A stretch of DNA of 64,000 nt from Scalindua sp964344685. GTDB lineage: Bacteria; Planctomycetota; Brocadiia; Brocadiales; Scalinduaceae. Under the pieces are notes generated by a model that saw only the letters and a program-made list of their open reading frames with translations, ran no database searches and had not been told where the DNA came from. Of this stretch, positions 1 to 9,800 are shown piece by piece; position 1 is the first letter of the stretch; each line of letters starts with the position of its first letter. A program made the position numbers and the translations under genes. The stretch is from contig CAYFOK010000005.1 of NCBI GenBank assembly GCA_964344685.1, forward strand, positions 164,375 through 228,374, read 5' to 3'.

Positions 1-474
1 ACTCCCAAAATATTCCGCAATTAATTTACCTAGAAAATGAGTAAGTGATACGACTATGATTGTTATAGCAATGTGTTCTGAAATCACTTTCCAGGGTTTA
101 ACACCCTGAGATTTTGCCAGATAATAACTTAAAATTGTTAATAAAAGAATCCCCCAGGAGAGATTAATGATTATGGCAGTTGGCAAATCAAACAGCAGTA
201 CAGGAATAACAAATGTAATAGCACAAAGTTTTGACAGAAAAGTTGCTATCGTGGCTACCCATACCTGTATTGTTGTACGTGTGTGATCCGCCTCCTCAGA
301 AATATGTATTCCAAGTGCATCCGAAAGTGAATCTGCAATTGCAATTGTCAGTATACCGCCAATCACAATACCCCGTGAATTTGTACCTGAATAGAGACCA
401 ATCATTAATCCCAGAGTGGTGATTGTCCCTGATGTAAGACCGAAGGTTATACCTGTTTTTAAAGACTCTTTCAT
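1..474 (-). CDS. VIT1/CCC1-like membrane transporter, 3' end cut by window
   Basis: The minus-strand frame from ATG at 474 stays open to base 1, giving 158 residues with no stop, so the C-terminus lies outside the window. The protein opens MKESLKTGITFGLTSG and continues with a Gly-rich hydrophobic stretch and the segment IADSLSDALGIHISEEADH, which resembles VIT1/CCC1-family Fe/Mn transporters (acidic metal-facing residues after the first helices). About four hydrophobic segments are visible. It starts 8 bases after the four-helix membrane gene and lies downstream of a DtxR-type regulator, so iron or manganese handling is a reasonable inference. No good Shine-Dalgarno precedes the ATG. The substrate is not proven by sequence. 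Confidence 0.72.
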   Translation of the reverse strand, partial: MKESLKTGITFGLTSGTITTLGLMIGLYSGTNSRGIVIGGILTIAIADSLSDALGIHISEEADHTRTTIQVWVATIATFLSKLCAITFVIPVLLFDLPTAIIINLSWGILLLTILSYYLAKSQGVKPWKVISEHIAITIIVVSLTHFLGKLIAEYFGS

Positions 475-482
475 TATATTGT

Positions 483-983
483 CTACAACCAGTAATCAAT
501 CTCTTCAGCGGGTTTGCGAGACCACATTTTACCTATTGGAAGGGAGATGAAAGCGATGAAACAGGAGCCAAGAATTACATAAGATGCCATCAGTGACATG
601 GTAAATATCTCTGACGCATATATGATTAAATAAGGCCCTGACAGGTTCATAACAGTGCCTATAAAAGCTGCGATATAAAGGGTGAGCTTGACACCCTCTC
701 CTGCTCCGGTCATGGACATAATACGCGACATAACGAATATGATCAGGGGAATCAGGAATGCGTGTACATGCATTACCTCAATAACCTCGCTGTATGACAT
801 TGCATAAGAAAAATCCTCTCCATAACCCTGACCCTCCTCGTTGCCCTTATAATGAAGACTGGTCTGATCAACTGAGAAATGTGTCGTGTCATAAGAGTTG
901 AGACAGGCAAAGAAAAATGCTGTCCCCATCGCCACGAGAAAGAAGGTGATAAAGATTTTCTTGCTTAGTGTAAATGCCGGCAT
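483..983 (-). CDS. Four-helix inner membrane protein, unknown function
   Basis: This 166-residue protein has an N-terminal hydrophobic segment after a short basic start (MPAFTLSKKIFITFF), a soluble loop of about 50 residues with the string SYDTTHFSVDQTSLHYKG, then three more hydrophobic helices beginning at MHVHAFLIPLIIF. The His residues at the start of helix two could bind metal or heme, but there is no CXXCH. It sits 24 bases after the DtxR-family gene and 8 bases before the VIT1-like gene, all in one direction, so the three probably form a metal-responsive operon. I do not recognise a named family with confidence. Confidence 0.6.
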   Translation of the reverse strand: MPAFTLSKKIFITFFLVAMGTAFFFACLNSYDTTHFSVDQTSLHYKGNEEGQGYGEDFSYAMSYSEVIEVMHVHAFLIPLIIFVMSRIMSMTGAGEGVKLTLYIAAFIGTVMNLSGPYLIIYASEIFTMSLMASYVILGSCFIAFISLPIGKMWSRKPAEEIDYWL

Positions 984-1007
984 AACAGTTCGAATAAAGG
1001 TTTAAAT

Positions 1008-1697
1008 TCACTTGTTAATTACACGCACGTAAATATGTTCGGCAATGTCATCTTCCAACGCCAGTTGTGTATCATCAAATTGTATAACAAGACTGGGCTT
1101 CCTGTGATGAACGGTAAATTCAAGCCCGGGCACAACACCGATAGAAGAGAGCCATTCTGAACTCTCCGGAGAACCGGTTGAGATGTAAACAACTTTGGCC
1201 TTTATACCGGTCCTCAGCCTGGAAAGCGGTCCGAATACCGGTTGTAACTTCCGCTTAGTATGCAAGCAGCACTCTCCCGGCGGAATTTTTTTGCCATGCG
1301 GGCACACTGTAGGATGCCCGAGAAGAGTACATATGCTTGCGGTAATGTCTTCGTTTATAAAATGTTCAAATTGACACGCACCGCGTTCAAAAACGTCATC
1401 ACTTACCCCCAGTACGTCATTTAACAATCTCTCTGCCAGGCGGTGACGCCTGATAATCGGCACTGCTTTTTTCTGTCCGGTTTCAGTCAGGTGAATCACT
1501 GATTTACGAATGGTTAACAGCTTCTTCTCAACCATTTCTGACAGGACAGCGCCCACAGTCTCTTCACCAAATTTCTTATTTAAAGAGTCTACATGTGTGC
1601 TGCCCTGCTCCTCTGCAGTTACCCAGATACATTCAAGTACTTCATCATCTAAGAATGCATCCTCCTTACTTTTAACTTTTTTCTCTACCTCTGTCAT
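1008..1697 (-). CDS. DtxR/MntR-family metal-dependent repressor with FeoA domain
   Basis: 229 residues. A winged-helix DNA-binding domain (about residues 15-78) is followed by the metal-binding and dimerisation domain (about 80-145). C108, E111 and H112 in CQFEH match the DtxR primary metal ligands, and HPTVCPHGKKIP (128-139) is the family signature. Residues 150-229 form a FeoA/SH3-like domain. By family, it represses iron or manganese uptake and efflux genes when metal is bound. Its start lies 57 bases from a perfect 9-6-9 inverted repeat, a candidate autoregulatory operator. It heads a same-strand run with a four-helix membrane protein and a VIT1-like transporter. Confidence 0.9.
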   Translation of the reverse strand: MTEVEKKVKSKEDAFLDDEVLECIWVTAEEQGSTHVDSLNKKFGEETVGAVLSEMVEKKLLTIRKSVIHLTETGQKKAVPIIRRHRLAERLLNDVLGVSDDVFERGACQFEHFINEDITASICTLLGHPTVCPHGKKIPPGECCLHTKRKLQPVFGPLSRLRTGIKAKVVYISTGSPESSEWLSSIGVVPGLEFTVHHRKPSLVIQFDDTQLALEDDIAEHIYVRVINK

Positions 1698-1754
1698 AAT
1701 AGTAATCTATTGCTATTGAAATTGTACCTGAATAACAGTAGCTATTTTATGAGA

Positions 1755-1778
1755 TATTATCTTCTTTTCAAGATAATA
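1755..1778. promoter_or_regulatory. Candidate operator upstream of the DtxR-family gene
   Basis: A perfect inverted repeat, TATTATCTT-N6-AAGATAATA, lies 57-80 bases upstream of the regulator start. Dyads of this size are normal targets for dimeric winged-helix repressors. The sequence is not the classic DtxR box, so binding is inferred only from position and symmetry. Confidence 0.45.
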
Positions 1779-1944
1779 CTTTAGCAGCCTTTATTATAAC
1801 TGGATGCAAATAAACGCAGATTTTAAGGGATTACAAAAAACTTTTAGTTTGTTTGCTAATACTATGTAAGCAGTACTGAATCGTGAAATTCGAGTCTGTC
1901 TTCTTGTTTCTTGCATCTAGTTCTTTACTTTTCTTTCAGTTTTT

Positions 1945-1972
1945 CTCTGCGTTCTTTGCGCCTTTGCGGTGA
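1945..1972. repeat. Dispersed repeat family A (CGCAAAG type)
   Basis: TCTCTGCGTTCTTTGCGCC followed by TTTGCGGTGA. The same motif in either orientation recurs near 36071, 38505, 47857, 49480, 50619, 50762 and 54670, always between genes. No coding potential. It lies in the ~400-base space between the DtxR gene and the broken S74-type gene. Confidence 0.7.
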
Positions 1973-1991
1973 TTATGCTTTCCTGCACTAC

Positions 1992-2033
1992 AAAAAAAGG
2001 GGACAAAAGCCAAAATGGCTCCCATCCCCTTTT
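1992..2033 (-). terminator. Rho-independent terminator of the S74-type remnant
   Basis: Read on the minus strand, AAAAGGGGA pairs perfectly with TCCCCTTTT over 9 bp, with an inner AGCC/GGCT stem, and the 3' arm runs into seven or more T residues. It lies about 60 bases after the stop at 2095. Confidence 0.75.
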
Positions 2034-2094
2034 AAATCAAATTACTAATAACCAATGGCTATTTACTAAGTCACTGCTTCCTGCTTCTAACATC

Positions 2095-2527
2095 TTACTT
2101 CTTGTCTGTTTTCAGGCTTGCCAACTTCTCTTTAGGCAGTTCAGTTGACAGTGCAAGGAGCATATCCTCGATGGCTGACTGCCTTTCTGACATGGTTGTA
2201 AGCACTTTCCTGAGCTGCTCATTCTCAGACTTTAGAGACTCGACTTCTGTCTGCAGCGCCTCTACCCTGACATCCTGCTGAACCTTTAACTCCTTCACAC
2301 CTTCAACAAGGACCGGAATAATACCGTTATAGTCAAGGTAATATCTATCAGCCTCTTTGTTGTAACTGACAAGCTGAGGATAGAGCTTCCCAACATCCTG
2401 CGCCTGAGCTTGTACCATATTTTTTATCCTTTCTCTTTTTGGCAAAAGCCGTACTCATAGAGAAAAAGCCGACAACTAATAACACAAGCACTGATAGGGA
2501 AAAAAGACGTCTGAAAGTAGTCCTCAT
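2095..2527 (-). pseudogene. Broken secreted protein with S74-type chaperone tail
   Basis: A well-formed start at 2527 (GAGGAGA about 9 bases upstream) opens a signal peptide, MRTTFRRLFSLSVLVLLVVG and on to STAFA. That frame stops within about 60 codons. The C-terminal part is in another frame: from about 2418 it reads MVQAQAQDVGKLYPQLVSYN, then YYLDYNGIIPVLVEGVKELK and a coiled coil, which resembles the C-terminal intramolecular-chaperone (peptidase S74/tail-fibre) region. The signal peptide and tail now lie about 20 codons apart, so I read this as a remnant of a long surface protein after an internal deletion plus a frame shift. An independent 107-residue cytoplasmic product from 2418 is possible but lacks a good ribosome site. 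A terminator follows. Confidence 0.6.
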
Positions 2528-2996
2528 TACAATCTTCTCCTCTTAAAAAATATAATATTTAGAATTTGCAGTTAAAATTATGGCATCCTTGCCACCTTAA
2601 CACCGAAAACTGTCACTTCTTGATATCAGATTGTTAGCTAACTCTTACAAATAGCAGTTCTAAGTCAAGTGTAATATTTGTTAATAATAATTATTAAGTA
2701 AATTTCTTACATGTCCAACAATATGTTTACCAGACTGCTGAATGACTGCTTAACGAACTACCAGCATAAAGGTGCCTCTGGAGCAGCTTAAAGATTCAAT
2801 TCAGTTGGAAAGCCGTTAAGTCCATCAATAAACAGTAAATGGAAAGCTGCAGGCAGGCAATCTCCTCAAAAAACCTTGCTATATTCAGACTATCTGATAT
2901 ATATTGACCGGACATATTGAAGATAGCTGTAAGTTTCATTATTTGACTACATTAGAAGAGCATTACAACAAAATCAGGAATAAGAGGTTAATTTTT
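2528..2996. other. Intergenic, no gene seen
   Basis: 469 bases between divergent genes. The only structure noted is a 17-base palindrome of A and T at 2681-2697 (TTAATAAT-A-ATTATTAA). An open frame from a TTG at 2904 is an upstream extension of the symporter frame and not its likely start. Confidence 0.5.
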
Positions 2997-4520
2997 ATGA
3001 CCGGTGGAAAATTTGGAAAAATCCTACTGTACCTCATGATAGCGGGAATAGTTCTCGGGATAGTTATTGGGGGATTTCTGCCTGAAACCGGTAAGAAAAT
3101 GGCATTTATAGGTGACTTCTTTATTGGATACCTGAAAATGCTCGTCGTTCCTCTGGTCATCACCTCTATGATTGCAGGTGTTACAGGCCTGGGTGATATC
3201 AGGAAACTGGGAGGGCTGGGAAGGAAAACTATTATTTACTATATGGCAACAACCGGTATTTCTGTCCTGATAGGGATCATTCTAGTAGTTATTATAGGCC
3301 CAGGAAAAGCTGATACTAAAGAGGAGCAGCTGAGATTGCGTGGAGGTTTCTCATTTTCAGAGTTATCTTATACGATAGACGGCAATCAGATAACCTTCGA
3401 GCAGGGCCGTATAGAAAACAGGTTTGATGAAAGATATATGGTCATTCTTAAAGACCAGAAGGGTATAAGAGGCAATATCAGTAGCAATAGAGACGAGAGA
3501 ACTATTATTGTAACTCATTGGGTCAAGGAGGATGAATCAACTCACAAGGCGGTAGGTGCCGTTCCAATGATAAAGGGTAAGGGAGTTATTTTTGATCTGT
3601 CTTTATCGGACAAAGTTATAGATAAACAGGGGCAAACTATTGGTGAGACTCTTAAGGATGTATTATTAGGCCTGGCCCCAAATAACATAGTCAAAGCGAT
3701 GGCTGAGACGAAGATCCTACCAATAATTATTTTTGCAATGATATTTGGGGCCATTCTTACAACTCTTGGTGATCAGGGTAAGCCTGTCATAAATTTCTTT
3801 ATTGGTGCAAACGAAACAATTCTTAAATTCGTACAACTTTTAATGCTCATCGCACCTTTAGGAATCGCATGCTTAATAGCCGGAAAACTCGGTTCTGCTG
3901 GTGGTATAGAAAAGTTCGGGCTCGAATTCAAAAAAATAGGCTACTATGCCATTACGGTTATAGCCGGTCTGTTGATACATGCAGTTGTTATTCTTCCATT
4001 AATCTTGAAGTTCTTAGCAAAAAGAAACATTATATCTTATGCAAAAGGGATGAGTACGGCCCTTTTAACCGCTTTAAGCACGGCATCAAGTTCTGCAACT
4101 CTGCCGGTTACTATAAAATGTACAGAAGACAATAATCAAATCTCCCCCAGAGCAGCTGGTTTTGTATTACCTCTTGGCGCAACCATCAACATGGACGGCA
4201 CCGCCCTGTATGAAGCGGTTGCAGCAATCTTTATTGCTCAACTATACGGTATTGATTTAGGCACAGGCCACCTGTTCATAATATTCTTAACTGCTACTCT
4301 GGCCGCTATCGGGGCCGCCGGTATTCCGGAAGCCGGCCTCGTAACAATGGTGATTGTTTTAGAAGCTGTAGGTTTACCAATAGAAGGGATTTCCATGATA
4401 TTGATGATTGATTGGTTTTTAGACAGGTGCAGAACCACGATAAACGTCTGGGGAGATTCGATAGGAGCTGCATTTATTGATGCAGGCCTGGAACCGGAGC
4501 CGGAAGCAGTAACAGCATAA
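2997..4520 (+). CDS. Dicarboxylate/amino acid:cation symporter (DAACS family)
   Basis: 507 residues from ATG 2997, chosen because AAGAGG lies about 10 bases upstream and the protein then begins directly with the first helix. Family hallmarks are the Ser-rich re-entrant loop STASSSATLPVT, the substrate/Na+ motif NMDGTALYEA, and DRCRTTINVWGD in the last helix. By family it is a secondary transporter taking up acidic amino acids or C4-dicarboxylates with Na+ or H+ through the inner membrane. Roughly 120 polar residues (after VVIIGPGKAD up to about IGETLKDVL) are inserted after helix three, longer than in the typical GltP/DctA protein. The insert is probably periplasmic. It converges on uvrC with no clear terminator between. 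Confidence 0.88.
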   Translation: MTGGKFGKILLYLMIAGIVLGIVIGGFLPETGKKMAFIGDFFIGYLKMLVVPLVITSMIAGVTGLGDIRKLGGLGRKTIIYYMATTGISVLIGIILVVIIGPGKADTKEEQLRLRGGFSFSELSYTIDGNQITFEQGRIENRFDERYMVILKDQKGIRGNISSNRDERTIIVTHWVKEDESTHKAVGAVPMIKGKGVIFDLSLSDKVIDKQGQTIGETLKDVLLGLAPNNIVKAMAETKILPIIIFAMIFGAILTTLGDQGKPVINFFIGANETILKFVQLLMLIAPLGIACLIAGKLGSAGGIEKFGLEFKKIGYYAITVIAGLLIHAVVILPLILKFLAKRNIISYAKGMSTALLTALSTASSSATLPVTIKCTEDNNQISPRAAGFVLPLGATINMDGTALYEAVAAIFIAQLYGIDLGTGHLFIIFLTATLAAIGAAGIPEAGLVTMVIVLEAVGLPIEGISMILMIDWFLDRCRTTINVWGDSIGAAFIDAGLEPEPEAVTA

Positions 4521-4569
4521 GGAACCAATTCATAATGTGATCCCGCGTAATATTGGTAGATAAACCGTT

Positions 4570-6450
4570 TTAATGGAAACAGTCGAATATATTATTTGCA
4601 TCTTTAGACGTAATGCTTTTCACCTTCCCAAGTTCATCTAATGACGCACTCCTTATCTTCTGTATATCACCAAAGTATTTTAAAAGATTTTTCTTCTTAA
4701 CCTGTCCGATACCCTCAATCTTATCAAGGGGTGATTTGTAGTACTGATCCTTCCTCAATTTCTTGTGATATGCTATTGCAAAACGATGTGCCTCATCGCG
4801 GATATTTACCAGAAGTTTTAACTCCGGCGAATCCTGGTCCAGCACAATTGGATCAGCATTATCAGCTATAAATACACGTTCATCACTGTGCTGGCTTGAA
4901 TCAGCATGTTTTGTCGATCTCTTTTTACCTTTTGCAAGCGCTATAACATCAACTCCTTCAACACCAAGCTCATCAAACACTCTTCTGGCTATACCGAGTT
5001 GACCCTTACCGCCATCTATAACAGTGAGGTCTGGGAAATCATCATCCTTAAAAGCCTTTGTATATCTCCTGGTCAGTACTTCGTACATCATCGCATAATC
5101 ATCTGATTGGGAAACTGTTTTAATCCTGTATCTCTTATATTTACTCTTTGCCGGCACGCCATTCTCGGAGGTGACCATAGAACCAACCGCCTGCTTTCCG
5201 GCTATATTAGATATGTCAAAACATTCCATCCTCTTCGGTATATTTGCCAGACCCAACTGTTTCTTCAAAGAGGCTAAAACGGTTTCAGCATCATCGCCTG
5301 ATTTAAGTTTGATTTTAAAGGCGTTTGCGGCATTCATTGTCGCCATCTTCAGCAGCTTATACTTCTCTCCCCGTTTTGGACATATGACCTTTACCTTTTG
5401 TCCTTTTTTCTCACTTAACAACTCCTCAAGAATATCTTTGTCCTCACTCTCTACCGGCATTACTACTTCATTGGGAATGAACCTTGTCTGAATATAAAAT
5501 TGATTTAAAAACGAACGAAAGATATTGTTCAACGATTCGTTCATCGTAGAAAACCTGTATGATGCAATATCTTCCAGATTACCGTTACGTATAAACATCG
5601 CCTGTATCTGTAAATTATTCCCCTCACCATAATATCCAAATACATCTCTATCCACAAATTCGAGGGTACTGATCTTCTGTTTCTCCACGGTCTTTTCTAT
5701 GGCATGTATACGATCTCTGTACTTTGCAGCCTTTTCGTATTTCAATGCAGCAGATGCATTATACATTCTTTTTTTTAGAACCTTCAGCAACTCAACATTC
5801 TTCCCTTTCAGGACAAGGATAATCTCATTTATCAACTCTTTATAAGTGGCTTCGTCAACCAGGTCGCAGCACGGTGCCACGCATTTACCAATCTGATAGT
5901 AGAGGCACGGCCTTACTCTGCTCTTGAAGACATTTTGCGAACATTTCCTGATTGGGAACAGGCTGTTTACATATCTCAATGTTTCACGTACAGCCCTTGA
6001 GGAAGAGTACGGCCCGAAATAGAGAATATTATTGCTGCTCTTTTTTGGCCCCTTACCTTTACCTGTAGAAGATTCAATCTGCCTGACAATTACCGGATAC
6101 GGAAATTTCTGATTCATATCCAGTTTTATGGATACAAATGTTTTGTCGTCACGGAGGTTTATATTAAATCTGGGCTTGAATTGCTTAATCAGGTTGTTTT
6201 CCAGTATGAGAGCTTCTTTCTCTGTATCCGTTAAAACAAAGTCAATATCAGCAATTCTTTTTACCAGGAATTTTATAAACAACCTTTCATCACCGGAATT
6301 CTGAAAGTAGCTTCTGACACGGCTTCTCAGGACCTTTGCTTTACCGACATAAATAACCTCTCCTCTTGCATCCTTCATCATATACACCCCGGTGCCGGTT
6401 GGTATTGTCTTCAGCTTACGAGAGAGTTTTTTATTTTCAATCTTATTCAT
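4570..6450 (-). CDS. uvrC: Excinuclease ABC subunit C
   Basis: 626 residues if translation starts at ATG 6450; the open frame extends to a TTG at 6546 but the extra residues are not family-like. UvrC makes both incisions around DNA lesions in nucleotide excision repair with UvrA and UvrB. Visible parts are the GIY-YIG nuclease (GVYMMKD...VIYVGKA, about residues 12-90), the Cys cluster CLYYQIGKCVAPC, the UVR motif region (about 205-240), the RNase H-like second nuclease (ECFDISNIAG and VIDGGKGQL) and a C-terminal helix-hairpin-helix pair (KIEGIGQVKKKNLLKYFG). Length fits the family. The ribosome site is weak. Confidence 0.95.
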   Translation of the reverse strand: MNKIENKKLSRKLKTIPTGTGVYMMKDARGEVIYVGKAKVLRSRVRSYFQNSGDERLFIKFLVKRIADIDFVLTDTEKEALILENNLIKQFKPRFNINLRDDKTFVSIKLDMNQKFPYPVIVRQIESSTGKGKGPKKSSNNILYFGPYSSSRAVRETLRYVNSLFPIRKCSQNVFKSRVRPCLYYQIGKCVAPCCDLVDEATYKELINEIILVLKGKNVELLKVLKKRMYNASAALKYEKAAKYRDRIHAIEKTVEKQKISTLEFVDRDVFGYYGEGNNLQIQAMFIRNGNLEDIASYRFSTMNESLNNIFRSFLNQFYIQTRFIPNEVVMPVESEDKDILEELLSEKKGQKVKVICPKRGEKYKLLKMATMNAANAFKIKLKSGDDAETVLASLKKQLGLANIPKRMECFDISNIAGKQAVGSMVTSENGVPAKSKYKRYRIKTVSQSDDYAMMYEVLTRRYTKAFKDDDFPDLTVIDGGKGQLGIARRVFDELGVEGVDVIALAKGKKRSTKHADSSQHSDERVFIADNADPIVLDQDSPELKLLVNIRDEAHRFAIAYHKKLRKDQYYKSPLDKIEGIGQVKKKNLLKYFGDIQKIRSASLDELGKVKSITSKDANNIFDCFH

Positions 6451-6814
6451 TTTCAAAAATAGTTCACGGTCAAATAAAGAAATAGTGGATATTTTTAATG
6501 TTTTCAGCAAATTCAGGCCTGTTAATATTACTAAATCATACCACAATATGTATAAATCGCCACCAATGAGATACTTGCGCTCTTAAATTGTATGTGATAA
6601 AATGTATTGCGGCTTTCATTGCACTTATTAATTTGTATTTTCTACTATTATTGTAACACTTTAAGTTGCATAAGGTTAATGTAAGAATTCAGTGGCTCAA
6701 ATGCAACTTTTTTCATATTAAGTTTTGGTTCAAAGCGACACTGCACAAAGCGGTAGAAGATTAACCAATTTATGCCACATAGTGTCTTTTTGAGATTTTA
6801 AGTCAAACAACATT
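6451..6814. other. Intergenic, no gene seen
   Basis: About 360 bases between the divergent uvrC and PEGA genes. I see no RNA gene, clear promoter or repeat here. The DNA is AT-rich and presumably holds both promoters. Confidence 0.4.
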
Positions 6815-9800
6815 ATGGAAAGTAAGACCAAAAAATCATTTCGCCATTGCCCCGGAGAAGATTACGAAATAAGTATATTCATATGTAAAGGAAGACAAAA
6901 ATCTCATTATCCAAAATGCCCTGAATGTGAGTTTAGAACAATAACTGAAGAGCTCCCACCTATACCACCGGCAAAAAAAGAGAGGAAGAAACCGCACTCC
7001 CCTGTACCACAAATAAAGACAGGATCAATAATGGTTCAGAGTGAACCGTTATCAGCAGAAATATATCTGGATGGTGATAATATAGGAGTTACCCCTGCTA
7101 TCATAACCCAGATCCTTCCTGGCAGGTATAAAGTAAAAATCAAGATGGAAGGTTATGCTGTCTGGAATCAGAGTGTGGATGTAAAGGAAAATAAAGAGAC
7201 TTCAATAAAAGCCACTCTTCAAGGTAAAGATGGATCAATAGCTGTCACCAGCGAGCCGTCAGATGCAGAGGTTTTTCTTGATGGCAACAGTGTGGGTACC
7301 ACTCCGGAAACCATAGCTGATGTAAAACCCGGAAAGCACAAAATTGAGCTCAAGCTTAACAAGTATGAAACATGGAGCAGGGAAATAGACGTTGGAGCAG
7401 CAGAAGAGGTATCAATAACCGCCGAACTTGTATTAGAGTATGGATCAATCACTTTAGACAGCGAACCAGCTAACGCAAAAATATTCTTAGATAATATTGA
7501 AGTTGCAACAACTCCTGCAAACCTGAAGTCTGTCCCTCATGGCACACACTCAGTAGAAGTAAGAAAGGATGGGTATAGCGCCTGGAAGAAGAGTGTGACT
7601 GTTGTATCCGGCAAGGAGGAGGTCTTAACTGCAAGGCTTCAGATTAAGACAGGATCTATTAATGTTAAGAGTGAACCGAAGAGCGCAAAAATATTTTTAG
7701 ATGGCAAACATGTTGGTACCACTCCGGAGGAGATACTTTCTATAAGCCCTGGCACCCATGAAATACAGGTCAAAATGGATGGATTTGACGTCTGGAGTGA
7801 GACCGTAAACATTGAAGCAGGTAAAGAGAACAGCATAACTGCAAAACTTCAAAGAAGTACCGGATCTCTAATGATAGAGAGTAAACCGGCAGATGCTGTA
7901 ATCTTCTTTGATGGTAAAGAAATAGGCACTACACCCGAAATTGTAATGTCCGGTTCAAAAGGCACACATACTGTAGAAATCAAGCTGGACGGTTACGAAA
8001 CATGGAAAAAGAGTGTGGATATCAAGCCGGGCACTGAAGAGTCTTTAACAGCAATTCTACAGATAAGAACCGGCTCCCTCAACATTAATAGCACCCCACC
8101 CGGTGGTACAATTTTCATAGACGGAATCGAATCCGGCACTACTCCTGGTAAAATAGAAAACATGAAATCAGGCACCCGCAAAGTGGAAGTCAAGATAGAG
8201 GGATATGAGAGCTGGACAGAGAGTATAGATATCGCTGTGGACCAGGAGAAACATATGACTGCTGTGCTTAAGCATTTAACAGGCACACTCAATATAAGCA
8301 GTGAACCGGAAAAAGCAGTAATCGTTATTGATGGTAATGAAGCCGGAAACACCCCTGCCAACATAACCGGCCTTAAACCCGGCAAGCATCTGGTAGAAGT
8401 CAAAATGGAGGGTTATGAAAAATGGAGTGAAAGTGTAGATATAGAACACAGTAAAGAAACTGACTTAAAGGCAGTACTTCAGGTTATACCCGGTTCTCTC
8501 AGTATTAATAGCACCCCACCCGGTGGTACAATTTTTGTAGACGGAATCGAATCCGGCACTACTCCTGATAAGATAGAAAACATGAAATCAGGCACCCGCA
8601 AAGTGGAAGTCAGAATGGAAGGATATGAGAGCTGGACAGATAATATAGATATCGCTGTGGACCAGGAGAAACATTTGACTGCTGTGCTTAAGCTTTTAAC
8701 AGGCTCACTCAATATAAGAAGTGAACCGGAAAAAGCAGTAATCGTTATTAATGGTAATGAAGCCGGAAACACCCCTGCCAACATAACCGGCCTTAAACCC
8801 GGCAAGCATCTGGTAGAAGTCAAAATGGAGGGTTATGAAAAATGGAGTGAAAGTGTAGATATAGAACACAGTAAAGAAACTGACTTAAAGGCAGCACTTC
8901 AAATTATACCAGGGTCTCTCTGTATATATAGTGAGCCAATTGATGCATCAATTTTTATAGACACCAAGGAGGCCGGAAAAACACCTTTAACCATCAAAAA
9001 CCCAGATCCTGGCAAACATTCTATTGAGGTAAGGATGGAAGGTTATGAAACATGGAGCGAAACTGTAAATATTGTGCCTGGCAAGAGATCTGAACTCACA
9101 GCGACACTTCAAATAAGACCGAGTACTGTTGGCATACAAAGTGAGCCATCAAACGCAAAGATTATTGTCGATGGTAAAGAAATTGGCAATACTCCATCAA
9201 GTCTAAGTGACCTTGAACCCGGAATGCACCAGGTGGAAGTCAAGATAGAGGGATATGAAAGCTGGAGTCAAGAAATTAAAGTTGAACCCGGTAAGAAGAT
9301 CAACCTGACGGCGTCACTTATAACAAAAGCCGGATCTGTCTGTATAAAAAGTAATCCATCAAACGCTATTGTGCTTGTGGAGGGTAAGAAAGCCGGCCTG
9401 ACTCCTTTGACTATTACTGACCAGGAACCCGGTAAACACGTGGTGGAACTGAGGATGGATGGTTATATAACATGGAAAGACAGTATTGATTTTGAATCAG
9501 GGAAGGATATTACAATAACCAGAGACCTTCAAATGAAGGCAGGAGCAATTAGTATTAATAGTAATCCATCAGAAGCAACGATCTACATAGACGGCAAAAG
9601 CACAGGCAAAACACCTAAAACAATAACCGATCTGCAACCTGCCACACACCTTGTAGAAGTCAAAATGGACGGTTATGAAACATGGAGTGAGAGTGTGGAG
9701 GTCAAGGGAGACAAGGAAAATTCATTAACCGCAGATCTACAGAAAATTACCGGTTCGGTCAATATCATAAGTGTTCCCTCTGACGCCACCATATATTTGG

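Noticed and set aside
2904..2996. Upstream TTG start of the symporter giving 31 extra residues
   Set aside because: The extension is polar and not family-like; ATG 2997 has a ribosome site and begins at helix one.
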